Position numbers and translations under genes: made by a program
Assembly: GCA_964618415.1 (NCBI GenBank)
Contig: CAZUAT010000007.1
Span: forward strand, 1 to 64,000
Direction: 5' to 3'
Origin: JACTMI01 sp964618415
GTDB taxonomy: Bacteria; Acidobacteriota; Thermoanaerobaculia; Multivoradales; JAGPDF01
Length of the DNA: 64,000 bases
The notes under the pieces: model-generated
Databases searched by the model: none
What the model saw: the letters and a program-made list of their open reading frames with translations, nothing else
What the model was told of the DNA's origin: nothing
Shown: one piece after another, positions 1-7,953 of the stretch
Numbering within the stretch: position 1 is the first letter of the stretch
How the letters are laid out: each line of letters opens with the position of its first letter

Positions 1-66
1 TTGTCAGCTACGCTGACTCCGTGCGACCGGAGGGAACAAACCGCCCGCGGAGCGGAAGACCGGCAC
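1..66. repeat. REP-like palindromic repeat copy (left edge)
   Basis: Bases 2-66 match the reverse complement of bases 63342-63406 with only four mismatches in 65 positions. The unit holds short internal inverted repeats (GTCAGC/GCTGAC-like arms, CTCCG/CGGAG, CCGC/GCGG), so it can fold into several small hairpins. It lies just upstream of the acyl-CoA carboxylase gene and may continue to the left of the window. Confidence 0.75.
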
Positions 67-130
67 GCTCGCTCGGCCGTGCCCAGCACCGGCTTCGATA
101 GGATTCGAGGCTCGACGAACGGAGGGGCGG

Positions 131-1795
131 TTGGCGAGGCTCGAATCGGCGCTGAAGATCGATGACGCATACCGGCGTCGGCGGGAGCACTGGCTCGGCG
201 AGCTCGACCGGCTCGCGGGAGAGGAAGACGTGCTGCGGCTGGGCGGGGGCGCCAAGGCCCAGGATCGCCAGCGTGGCCAGGGCAAGCTGACCGCGCGCGA
301 GCGGGTCGCGGCGCTGATCGACCCCGGCGCCGAGCTGTTCGAGATCGGTCTCTGGACCGCGCACGGCCTGTACGCGGAGTGGGGCGGCGCGCCGGGCGGC
401 GGCGTGGTGGCCGGCGTCGGGCGGATCCACGGCCGCGATGTCGTGGTGGTGGCCGACGACGCGACCGTCAAGGCGGGCGCCAAGTTTCCCCTCGGCATCA
501 AGAAGGTCCTCCGCGCCCAGGAGATCGCGCTCGAAAACCGGCTCCCGACGGTCTACCTGGTCGACTCGGCCGGCGTCTTCCTGCCGATGCAGGACGAGAT
601 CTTTCCCGATCGCGAGCACTACGGACGGATCTTCTTCAACAACGCCCGCCTGTCGGCCGCCGGCATCTTTCAGTCGGCGGCGATCGTCGGTTCGTGCGTG
701 GCCGGTGGCGCCTACCTGCCGATCATGTCGGACGAGACGCATATCGTGGACGGCATCGGGTCGATCTTCCTCGCCGGTTCGCATCTCGTCGCCGCAGCGA
801 TCGGAGAGCGGATCGACAACGAGGCGCTGGGGGGATCGGTCGTACAGACCGACATCTCCGGCGTGGTCGATCACCGCCACGCCGACGAGGCGGCCTGTTA
901 CGCCACCATCCGCTCCCAGTTCGCGAAGCTCGCCGCGGCGCCGCCCGCGCCGTTCGCGCGCCGCGACGCGCGCCCGCCGGCGTTCGACCCCGAGGAGCTG
1001 CTCGGGCTGATGCCGATTCAGCGCAGCCGGCCCTACGATACGCGGGAGCTGGTCGCGCGGCTGATCGACGAGGCGGACTTCGACGAGTTCAAGGCGGACT
1101 ACGGGCGCACGATCGTCTGCGGCACCGGCTGGATCGAGGGCCACGCGGTCGGCATCGTCGCCAACCAGCGCTCGATCGTCGACAAGCGCACCGGGCTCGA
1201 GCCGAAGGATCGCGAGCTGCAGATCGGCGGAGTGATCTACTCGGACTCGGCCGACAAGGCGGCACGCTTCGTGGAGATCTGCAACCAGAAGCGAATTCCG
1301 CTGCTTTTCCTCCAGGACGTCACCGGCTTCATGGTCGGTTCGCGCGCCGAGCGGGGCGGCATCATCAAGGACGGGGCGAAGCTGGTGAACGTGGTCGCCA
1401 ACTCGGTGGTCCCCAAGATCACCGTGTTCGTCGGCAACAGCTATGGCGCCGGCAACTACGCGATGTGCGGCAAGGCGTACGGCGCGCGCTTTCTGTTCGC
1501 CTGGCCGTCGGCCTCGATCGCGGTCATGGGCGGCGAGCAGGCGTCGAGCACGCTGCTCTCGATCCAGCTCAAGAACCGCGGCGCCGACGTCTCCGAGGCG
1601 GAGAAGCAGGCGCTGCTGGACGACATCCGCAAGCGCTACGCCGACGCGATGAACCCCCGCTTCGCCGCCGCCCGCCTCTGGGTCGACGCGATCATCGACC
1701 CGCGCGACACCCGCACCGTCCTCGCCCGCGCCCTCGAAGCCTGCGCCACGAACCCCGACGTCCCCGAGTTCAAGACCGGCGTTCTGCAGACCTGA
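131..1795 (+). CDS. Acyl-CoA carboxylase, carboxyltransferase (beta) subunit
   Basis: A 554-residue biotin-dependent carboxyltransferase of the methylcrotonyl/geranyl/propionyl-CoA carboxylase beta family, which moves the carboxyl group from carboxybiotin to an acyl-CoA in the cytoplasm. The two crotonase-fold halves are intact: a GSCVAGGAYLP oxyanion-hole segment near residue 195 and a second GSRAERGGIIKDGAKLV segment near residue 405. The length and the C-terminal end (NPDVPEFKTGVLQT) are closest to LiuB/AtuC-type subunits. The TTG start follows a strong GGAGGGG Shine-Dalgarno. No dedicated alpha subunit lies in the window. The AtuA and enoyl-CoA hydratase genes at 5402-7885 suggest leucine or acyclic-terpenoid catabolism, but the acyl-CoA substrate cannot be read from sequence. 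Confidence 0.9.
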   Translation: MARLESALKIDDAYRRRREHWLGELDRLAGEEDVLRLGGGAKAQDRQRGQGKLTARERVAALIDPGAELFEIGLWTAHGLYAEWGGAPGGGVVAGVGRIHGRDVVVVADDATVKAGAKFPLGIKKVLRAQEIALENRLPTVYLVDSAGVFLPMQDEIFPDREHYGRIFFNNARLSAAGIFQSAAIVGSCVAGGAYLPIMSDETHIVDGIGSIFLAGSHLVAAAIGERIDNEALGGSVVQTDISGVVDHRHADEAACYATIRSQFAKLAAAPPAPFARRDARPPAFDPEELLGLMPIQRSRPYDTRELVARLIDEADFDEFKADYGRTIVCGTGWIEGHAVGIVANQRSIVDKRTGLEPKDRELQIGGVIYSDSADKAARFVEICNQKRIPLLFLQDVTGFMVGSRAERGGIIKDGAKLVNVVANSVVPKITVFVGNSYGAGNYAMCGKAYGARFLFAWPSASIAVMGGEQASSTLLSIQLKNRGADVSEAEKQALLDDIRKRYADAMNPRFAAARLWVDAIIDPRDTRTVLARALEACATNPDVPEFKTGVLQT

Positions 1796-1839
1796 GTCGC
1801 CAGCCGGACCCGCGAGGCCGCACTTCGGATTCGCGGCCG

Positions 1840-1863
1840 CGCTCGCGCACGTTGGCGCGAGCG
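1840..1863. terminator. Hairpin between convergent genes
   Basis: A perfect 9-bp stem (CGCTCGCGC / GCGCGAGCG) with a 6-nt loop sits between the carboxylase stop and the stop of the facing delta-60 gene. There is no T tract on either strand, so a bidirectional transcript-end hairpin is plausible but unproven. Confidence 0.4.
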
Positions 1864-1869
1864 GGCGCC

Positions 1870-3237
1870 TCAGTTCCCGCTCCACCCTCCCGTCGAGCCG
1901 CGTTCGAGGCCGTCGCGGAAGATGAGGGAGCTGGTGGTGCGGGTGATGCCGAACGAGGTCTCGGGGTCGACGGTCACCGGGCCCGCGGCGACCAGCCGGC
2001 CGCCCGAGAGGGTCATCGCCGCCGCGGAGTCGGAGAGGTCGGGCACCTGCTCGAAGCTCACCCGCCGCACGCCGTTGGAGTGGAAGGTCGCGTCGAGGAG
2101 GCCGGTGGGCGTCAGCCGGAAGAGGAAGAAGTCGGCGGAGCCCGGGATCGTGACGTAGATCGATCCGACGCCGATCAGCTTGCCGTCGCTCTGCACTTCC
2201 ATGGCACGGATCCCGAGGCGGGCATCGAAGACGAGCTGGGCGAGGCCGTCGCCGCCGAAAGTGCCGTCGAGCACGCCGCCGCTCGACAGCCGCAGCACGC
2301 CGGCATAGTCGTCGTAGACGCCAGAGCTGAATGCCATGGCGACGTACATCGATCCCGAGCTCGGGTCGACGGCGAGCTGGTAGGGGTTGGTGTGGCCGGC
2401 CGGCAGGTCGAACGGCGCGATGCCGTCGCCGCCGCCGAACGAGGTGTCGAGCGCGCCCGAGGCGAGGAGGCGGACGATCGCGAAGCCGCCCGACTGGCCG
2501 AGCACGAGCAGCCGGCCGGCTCCGTCGAGGCGAAGATCGTAGGGGTAGGTGGCGCTCCAGGCGCCGGTGCTCGGCACCTCCCAGCCGTCGCCCGAGAAGG
2601 TCGGGTCGGGAACGCCGGCGGTCGTGACCCGCAGCAGCATCGGGCGCGAGTCGCCGCTGTTGTCCGGACAGTCGTAGCAGTAGCCGTAGAAGACCACCTT
2701 GCCGTCGGGCTGGACGAGCGCCCCCTGCCAGCCCCAGGAGCTGGTCGCCCAGGGCAGGTCGAACACCGCGACGCCCACGTCGCCGAACGTCGGGTCGAGG
2801 TCGCCTTCCGGCGTCAGCTTCGCCAGGGCCGGCAGATCGAGAGACTCCTGATCGTCGACCTGCGAGAGCGCGGCGACCAGCAGCGAGCCGTCGGGCAGCG
2901 GCGAGAGGGCGAGGAGCTGGTCGCTGGCGCCCGGTACGGCGTCGATCGCCACCCGTCGCCGCCCCGTCGCCCCCCAGGCCAGATTGAGCGCTCCGGTGGA
3001 GGTGAGCCGGGTCACCCCCAGGTCCTGGCCGAGCGAGGTTTCGACCTCGCCGCCGACGTAGAGCGAGCCGTCGCCGAGGGCGCGCACGGCGGTCGGCTGG
3101 GCGGAGTCGCCGCCCCAGCCGATGACCTGCAGGCCGTCGGAGCTGAAGGTCGGATCGGCATAGCCGTCCTGGGCGACGGCGGGCCCGGCCAGCGTCAGTG
3201 CGGCGAGCAGGAGGAGGAAGGCGGTGGGTCGGGTCAT
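1870..3237 (-). CDS. Secreted delta-60 (beta-propeller-like) repeat protein
   Basis: About 455 residues with a Sec signal peptide (hydrophobic leader ending GPAVAQ). The body consists of tandem delta-60 type repeats (TIGR02608 style), seen as recurring PDGSLLV and LxPxGxLDxTFG segments spaced about 55-60 residues apart. Such proteins are secreted or surface bound and of unknown function. The C-terminus ends in a short tag, IFRDGLERGSTGGWS, nearly the same as the end of the GH44 enzyme at 19062-21236. The ATG at 3237 was chosen because the signal peptide then begins MTRPTAF; an in-frame ATG at 3255 would add six residues, and neither has a strong Shine-Dalgarno. It is convergent with the upstream carboxylase gene and divergent from the histidine kinase. 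Confidence 0.8.
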   Translation of the reverse strand: MTRPTAFLLLLAALTLAGPAVAQDGYADPTFSSDGLQVIGWGGDSAQPTAVRALGDGSLYVGGEVETSLGQDLGVTRLTSTGALNLAWGATGRRRVAIDAVPGASDQLLALSPLPDGSLLVAALSQVDDQESLDLPALAKLTPEGDLDPTFGDVGVAVFDLPWATSSWGWQGALVQPDGKVVFYGYCYDCPDNSGDSRPMLLRVTTAGVPDPTFSGDGWEVPSTGAWSATYPYDLRLDGAGRLLVLGQSGGFAIVRLLASGALDTSFGGGDGIAPFDLPAGHTNPYQLAVDPSSGSMYVAMAFSSGVYDDYAGVLRLSSGGVLDGTFGGDGLAQLVFDARLGIRAMEVQSDGKLIGVGSIYVTIPGSADFFLFRLTPTGLLDATFHSNGVRRVSFEQVPDLSDSAAAMTLSGGRLVAAGPVTVDPETSFGITRTTSSLIFRDGLERGSTGGWSGN

Positions 3238-3379
3238 GATCAATCTCGCTTTCATCCGGAAGAACGGAGATCCGGGTCCTGGGCTGTCACGCCGCCGTCT
3301 CCCGCGCCGGACGCGGCCCGGCGGTTGACGGGGGGCAGGGGACGCGGAAGACTCCCGGCGCACCCCGGAGGATGCCGCC

Positions 3380-5371
3380 CTGAACAGCCCCGCCGAAGAC
3401 GCCGCCTCCGCCGAGCGCGAGGCCCTGCTGAGGCAGGAGCTCGCGGAGGCGCGCGAGGAGCTCGGCCGGCTGCGCGGCCAGCTGCAGCTCTTCGCCGCGG
3501 CGGTGCGCGACAATCCGCTGCCGATCCTGATCAGCGACCTCGACACCGCGGTCATCGAAGAGGCCAACCAGGCCTTCCTCGCCTTGCTCGGCCTCTCCAG
3601 CGAGCAGGTGATCGGCCGCACGGGATTCGAGGTCGGCCTCTGGAAGGACGCCGCGGAGCGGGTGGCGCTGCTCGCGGAGCTGTCCGCCCGGGGTGCGGTT
3701 CGCCAGCGCCCGTTCTCGTTCGTCGCGCCGGACGGCACCGCGCGCGATTTCCTCCTGTCGTTCAATCGCCTCCGTCTCGGCGGCCGCATCTTCCTGCTCA
3801 CCGCGGCCGAGGACGTCACCCAGCTCGAACGGGCGCGCCGCGAGCTGGCCGAGAGCGAGCGGCGCTTCGCAGTCGCCTTCCGGGCCAACCCCGCGGGGCT
3901 GTCGCTGTCGCGCCTGCGCGACGGCGTCTTCCTCGACGTCAACGACGCCTTCGCCGAGCTGGTCGGGCTGACGCGCGAGGCGATGGTCGGCCGCAGCGCC
4001 TTCGAGCTGGGGCTCTGGCCGGACGCCGAGTCGCGGCGACGGGCCTTCGAGCCGATCCTCGCCGGCGGCTTCGCGCGACGCATTCCGGCGCAGGTGCGTG
4101 GCGCCGACGGCCAGCCGCGCGAGGCGCGCATCTCGGGCAGCGCCTTCGACCTCGATGGCGAGCGCTGCATCCTCGTCCTGGCCGAGGACGTCACCGAGCT
4201 GAACCGGGCGCAGGAGGCGCTCGAGCAGAGCGAGCGCCGCTTCCGCGCCGCGCTCGACGGCAGCGCCGACGCCTTCCTGCTGCTCGAGGCGCAGCGCGAC
4301 GGGACCGGAAGAGTGGTCGATTTCCGCCTCGCCGACGCCAACCGGAGTGCGACGCGCCAGATCGGGCGCGAGCGCGAAGAATTGCTCGGCGGATCGCTGC
4401 TCGAGAGCTGCCCTCTGCACCAGGACGGCGAGATGTTCGAGCGCTACCGGCGGGCCTTCGAGGAGGGTCAGGTGCTCGAGGGCGAGTACCAGACCAGCGC
4501 GCCGAAGCGGCGGACGCGCCTGCTGCGCACCCAGGTGGTGCCGCTCAGCGACGCGGTCGCGATCTGGTTTCGCGACGTCACCGAGCTGCGCTCGGCCGAG
4601 GCGGAGCACCGGCGCAAGAGCGAGGAGTTCCACCGCGGCCAGCGGCTCGAGAGCCTCGGCCTGCTGGCCGGCGGCGTGGCGCACGACTTCAACAATCTGC
4701 TCACCGCCATCCTCGGCTATGCCGAGGTCGCCGCGCGTCGCCTTCCCGACGGGGCGCCGGCGGCGGCGCCGGTGGCCGAGATCGGCCAGGCGGCGCGGCG
4801 GGCGGCCGAGCTGACCCAGAAGATGCTCGCCTTTGCCGGCGGCGGCGCGATGCAGTTCGCCTGGATCTCGCTCAACGAGGTCGTCTCGGAGATGGTCGAC
4901 CTGCTGCGACCGGCGCTGCGCGGCGGGCGCGAGGTCTCGCTGTCCCTGGCCCGCCCCTCGCCCGGCCTCGAAGCTGACCCGACCCAGATGCGCCAGGTAG
5001 TGCTCAACCTGGTGCTCAATGCCGCCGAGGCGATCGAAGGCGAAGCGGGGCGGATCGAGGTTTCGACCGGCGAGGTCTACTGCGAGCGCGAGCGCCTGGC
5101 GGCGGCCGTCGTCGGCGCCGATCGCGGCGAGGGGCGCTATGTCTTCCTGCGCGTCTCGGACGACGGCGGCGGCCTGTCGCCGGAGCTGCGCGAGCGGATC
5201 TTCGAGCCGTTCTTCACCACCAAGTTCACCGGGCGCGGGCTGGGGCTCGCCGCGGTGCTCGGCATCGTCCGTGGCCACCACGGCGCGATCGAGGTCGAGA
5301 GCACAGAGGGGCGGGGGACCACCTTCACCCTGCTGCTGCCGCTCGCGCAACCGCGCCCCGAGCCTCGTTAG
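3380..5371 (+). CDS. Orphan PAS-domain sensor histidine kinase (probable CTG start)
   Basis: A soluble histidine kinase of about 663 residues: an N-terminal helix (EREALLRQELAEAREELG region), three PAS domains (roughly residues 40-160, 165-285, 290-420), a HisKA H-box with His435 in GGVAHDFNNLL, and a HATPase_c domain with N-box Asn547, G1 at DDGGGLS (from Asp594) and an F/G2 segment FEPFFTT...GRGLGL. No membrane segment, receiver domain or adjacent response regulator is seen, so it is an orphan cytoplasmic kinase. The first canonical start (GTG, 3503) lies inside a clearly coding coiled coil. The frame is open up to a stop at 3326, and the only start-like codon is a CTG at 3380, placed 8 nt after a perfect GGAGG. 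The start is therefore inferred; the kinase call is firm. Confidence 0.85.
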   Translation: MNSPAEDAASAEREALLRQELAEAREELGRLRGQLQLFAAAVRDNPLPILISDLDTAVIEEANQAFLALLGLSSEQVIGRTGFEVGLWKDAAERVALLAELSARGAVRQRPFSFVAPDGTARDFLLSFNRLRLGGRIFLLTAAEDVTQLERARRELAESERRFAVAFRANPAGLSLSRLRDGVFLDVNDAFAELVGLTREAMVGRSAFELGLWPDAESRRRAFEPILAGGFARRIPAQVRGADGQPREARISGSAFDLDGERCILVLAEDVTELNRAQEALEQSERRFRAALDGSADAFLLLEAQRDGTGRVVDFRLADANRSATRQIGREREELLGGSLLESCPLHQDGEMFERYRRAFEEGQVLEGEYQTSAPKRRTRLLRTQVVPLSDAVAIWFRDVTELRSAEAEHRRKSEEFHRGQRLESLGLLAGGVAHDFNNLLTAILGYAEVAARRLPDGAPAAAPVAEIGQAARRAAELTQKMLAFAGGGAMQFAWISLNEVVSEMVDLLRPALRGGREVSLSLARPSPGLEADPTQMRQVVLNLVLNAAEAIEGEAGRIEVSTGEVYCERERLAAAVVGADRGEGRYVFLRVSDDGGGLSPELRERIFEPFFTTKFTGRGLGLAAVLGIVRGHHGAIEVESTEGRGTTFTLLLPLAQPRPEPR

Positions 5372-5401
5372 ATCGGCGTCGATGCTAGGCTCGTCCACCG
5401 A

Positions 5402-6769
5402 GTGAAGACCGTCCGCATCGCCAACGGCCAGGGATTCTGGGGGGACAACGTCGACGCGCCGCTCGAACTGCTGCGCGGCGGCCCGATCGACTATCTCGGC
5501 ATGGACTACCTCGCCGAGGTGACCCTGTCGATCATGATGCGGCAGAAGCTGCGCAATCCGGCGGCCGGCTACGCGACCGACTTTATCGACTTCATTCGCC
5601 GCGCGCTGCCCGAGCTGATGGCGCGCAACGTGCGGATCGTGACCAACGCCGGCGGCCTCAATCCGGTGGCCTGTCGGGCGAAGATCTTCGAAGTGGCCCG
5701 CGAGCTGGGCGTTACGGGCCTGCGGGTCGGAGTGGTGGAGGGCGACGACCTGCTCGGACGTCTGCCCGATCTGATCGCGCGCGGACACCGGCTCGAGAAC
5801 ATGGACACCGGGGACCCGATTGCCGGCGTGCTGGACCGGGTCACCTCCGCCAACGCGTACATCGGCGCGCTGCCGGTCGCCGAGGCGCTCGCCGGAGGCG
5901 CCCAGATCGTGCTCTGCGGCCGGGTCACCGACACTGCGCTCGCCCTGGGGCCCCTGGTCGCCGAGTTCGGCTGGGCGCGTGACGACTGGGATCGGCTGGC
6001 GGCCGGCACGATCGCGGGTCACATCCTCGAGTGCGGCGCCCAGGCGAGCGGCGGCAACTTCACCCGCTTCTGGGAGGTGCCGGACCTGTGGAACGTCGGC
6101 TATCCGATCGCCGAGGTGACCGAGGACGGCAGCTTCACGGTCACCAAGCATCCGGGAACCGGCGGTAGGGTGAGCGTCGACACGGTGTCCGAGCAGCTGC
6201 TCTACGAGATGGGCGATCCGGTCGGGTACATCACGCCGGACGTCACCGCCGACTTCACGTCGATCCAGCTCGCCGACGCCGGACCCGACCGGGTCCGCGT
6301 CACCGGTATCCGGGGACGGCCGAACACACCGTTCCTCAAGATCTCGGCCTCGTATCTGGACGGCTGGAAAGCCGCCGGCCAGGTGACACTGGCGGCGCCG
6401 CGGGCGCTGGAGAAGGCGCGGCTGGCGGCAGAGATCGTCTGGAAGCGGCTCGAGCGCGCCGGCGTGACCTTCCCCCCGGAGGATCGGCGTGAGGAGTATG
6501 TCGGCGTGTCGGCCTGTCTGCCCGGCATCGCGCCGGCGCCGGCCGACCCGGCGGAGGTCGTGCTGCGGCTCGCCGTGCGTGGCTCCGACCGGTCGGCGGT
6601 CGATCGGTTCGGCAAGGAGATCGCACCGCTGATCACCGCCGGCCCGCCGGGCGTGACCGGATTTGCCGGCGGCAGGCCGAAGGCGCAGGAGGTGGTCGCC
6701 TACTGGCCGGCGCTGCTGGCGCGCGAAGAGATCGAGCCCGGGCTCGAGGTTACGGTGGAGGAGGTTTAG
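5402..6769 (+). CDS. AtuA-family protein (DUF1446), main domain
   Basis: A 455-residue protein of the acyclic terpene utilisation AtuA family (DUF1446): N-terminal IANGQGFWGDN, a glycine-rich TNAGGLNP segment, GRVTDTALALGP and ECGAQASGGNF. The biochemical role of the family is unsettled; it occurs with acyl-CoA carboxylases and hydratases in terpenoid and branched-chain degradation. In many bacteria this domain is fused to a small C-terminal domain, which here is the separate next gene, 4 nt downstream. The GTG start at 5402 has no clear Shine-Dalgarno; a TAGGCT hexamer ends 10 nt before it. It forms a unit with the two following genes. Confidence 0.85.
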   Translation: MKTVRIANGQGFWGDNVDAPLELLRGGPIDYLGMDYLAEVTLSIMMRQKLRNPAAGYATDFIDFIRRALPELMARNVRIVTNAGGLNPVACRAKIFEVARELGVTGLRVGVVEGDDLLGRLPDLIARGHRLENMDTGDPIAGVLDRVTSANAYIGALPVAEALAGGAQIVLCGRVTDTALALGPLVAEFGWARDDWDRLAAGTIAGHILECGAQASGGNFTRFWEVPDLWNVGYPIAEVTEDGSFTVTKHPGTGGRVSVDTVSEQLLYEMGDPVGYITPDVTADFTSIQLADAGPDRVRVTGIRGRPNTPFLKISASYLDGWKAAGQVTLAAPRALEKARLAAEIVWKRLERAGVTFPPEDRREEYVGVSACLPGIAPAPADPAEVVLRLAVRGSDRSAVDRFGKEIAPLITAGPPGVTGFAGGRPKAQEVVAYWPALLAREEIEPGLEVTVEEV

Positions 6770-6773
6770 GCCG

Positions 6774-7103
6774 ATGCGGGTTCCTCTCTCGCGCATCGCG
6801 CACGCCCGGTCGGGAGACAAGGGCGACGCGTCGAACGTCGGCCTGATCGCGAACTCCCCCGAGCTGTTCGACCTGATTCGGCGCGAGGTCACCGCCGAGC
6901 GGGTGCGCGAGCATTTTCGCGAGGTCTGCCGCGGCGACGTGGAGCGGTTCGAGGTGCCCAACCTGCTCGCGCTCAACTTCCTGCTGCACGATTCGCTGGG
7001 CGGCGGCGGCACGGCTTCGCTGCTGACCGACGCGCAGGGCAAGACGCACGGCCAGGGGCTGCTGCTGCTCGAGATCGACGTGCCGGACGAGCTGCTGCGG
7101 TGA
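6774..7103 (+). CDS. AtuA C-terminal domain as a separate small protein
   Basis: A 109-residue protein starting MRVPLSRIAHARSGDKGD, the hallmark of the small ferredoxin-like domain that usually forms the C-terminus of AtuA proteins. As a separate gene it presumably pairs with the 5402-6769 product. Four bases separate it from the upstream stop, and its own TGA overlaps the GTG of the enoyl-CoA hydratase gene, so the three are translationally coupled. The function is inferred from family and position only. Confidence 0.8.
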   Translation: MRVPLSRIAHARSGDKGDASNVGLIANSPELFDLIRREVTAERVREHFREVCRGDVERFEVPNLLALNFLLHDSLGGGGTASLLTDAQGKTHGQGLLLLEIDVPDELLR

Positions 7104-7885
7104 CCGATCGGCTGCTCGTCGAGCGCGAGGGCGATCTGGTCCGGTTGACGCTGAACGATCCGGAGCGGGCCAACGCCCTGTCGCCCGAGCTGGCGGCCGC
7201 GCTCACCCGCGAGTTTCGCCGCGATTGGCGCGCCGAGGGGGCGCGGGCGATCCTGCTCGCAGGCGCCGGCCGGCACTTCTGTGCCGGGGCCGATCTGGCG
7301 AACCTGCGCCAGCTCGCCGACGCCTCGCCGCTCGATCATCGCCTCGACTCGCAGCGACTGCGCGATCTGTTCGAGGCGATCCTGCGTCAGCCGGCGCTCA
7401 CCATCGCCGAGGTCCAGGGTTCGTGCGTGGCCGGCGGTTGCGGCCTGGCCACGGCTTGCGATTTCGTGGTCGCGACGCGCGACGCCCGCTTTCTCTACAG
7501 CGAAGTGCGGATCGGCTTCGTCGCCGCCCTGGTGGCGACGTTCCTGACCCTGCGGCTGCGCGGTCGCGAGGTGCGGGAGCTGCTGCTGTTCCCGGAGTTC
7601 GTCGGTGCTGAGCGGGCGCTCGAGCTCGGTCTCGTCGACCGGGTCGTCGAGCCCGAGGAGTTGCACGCGGCGGCCGCAGATCTGGCCGGGCGGATTCTCG
7701 CCAATGGGAGTTCGGAGTCGATCGCGCTGACCAAGCAGGTGTTGCTGGGCATCGTCGGGCTCGGCCTCGACGAGCGACTCGACCTGGCGGCCTCGATCAA
7801 CGCCGCCTCTCGCTCGACCGCCGACTGCCGCCGCGGCGTCGCCCACTTCCTCGAGACCAAGACACCTCCCCGCTGGCGCGACTGA
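7100..7885 (+). CDS. Enoyl-CoA hydratase/isomerase family protein
   Basis: A 261-residue crotonase-fold protein, presumably hydrating an enoyl-CoA in the cytoplasm. It shows the family's CoA/oxyanion segments HFCAGADLANL (near residue 60) and QGSCVAGGCGLATACDF (near residue 110), plus SEVRIGFVAAL. The Glu expected near residue 140 for hydratases falls in the YSEVRIGF stretch. The start is a GTG in a 4-nt GTGA overlap with the AtuA small domain. Neighbours suggest a role comparable to AtuE or a methylglutaconyl-CoA hydratase, but the substrate is not evident. It ends before a strong palindrome at 7897-7928. Confidence 0.88.
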   Translation: MTDRLLVEREGDLVRLTLNDPERANALSPELAAALTREFRRDWRAEGARAILLAGAGRHFCAGADLANLRQLADASPLDHRLDSQRLRDLFEAILRQPALTIAEVQGSCVAGGCGLATACDFVVATRDARFLYSEVRIGFVAALVATFLTLRLRGREVRELLLFPEFVGAERALELGLVDRVVEPEELHAAAADLAGRILANGSSESIALTKQVLLGIVGLGLDERLDLAASINAASRSTADCRRGVAHFLETKTPPRWRD

Positions 7886-7896
7886 GGGTTTCGCTT

Positions 7897-7928
7897 CGCC
7901 GAGCGCAGCCGGCCGGCTGCACTCGGCG
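7897..7928. terminator. Long near-perfect palindrome between convergent genes
   Basis: Sixteen-base arms meet without a spacer and differ at one position (GCCGAGCGCAGCCGG against its complement). It lies between the stops of the enoyl-CoA hydratase gene and the facing VWFA-related gene, as expected of a bidirectional terminator hairpin, though no T tract follows. The GAGCGCAGCCGGC core recurs at 63206-63219 in the intergenic repeat region. Confidence 0.5.
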
Positions 7929-7953
7929 CTTCATGGTCGAGGGATGCGCGGTC

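Noticed and set aside
8..1885. Long open frame on the minus strand opposite the acyl-CoA carboxylase gene
   Set aside because: It is a by-product of high third-position GC; its translation is low-complexity Arg/Gly/Ala with no domain, while the plus-strand gene has clear family motifs.
379..4977. 1532-codon open frame on the plus strand
   Set aside because: Runs out of frame through three real genes and an opposite-strand gene; the translation is Arg/Gly-rich without motifs. Such giant false frames are expected at about 70 % GC.
3287..7846. 1519-codon open frame on the minus strand
   Set aside because: Antisense shadow of the histidine kinase, AtuA and hydratase genes; no domain, no start signal.
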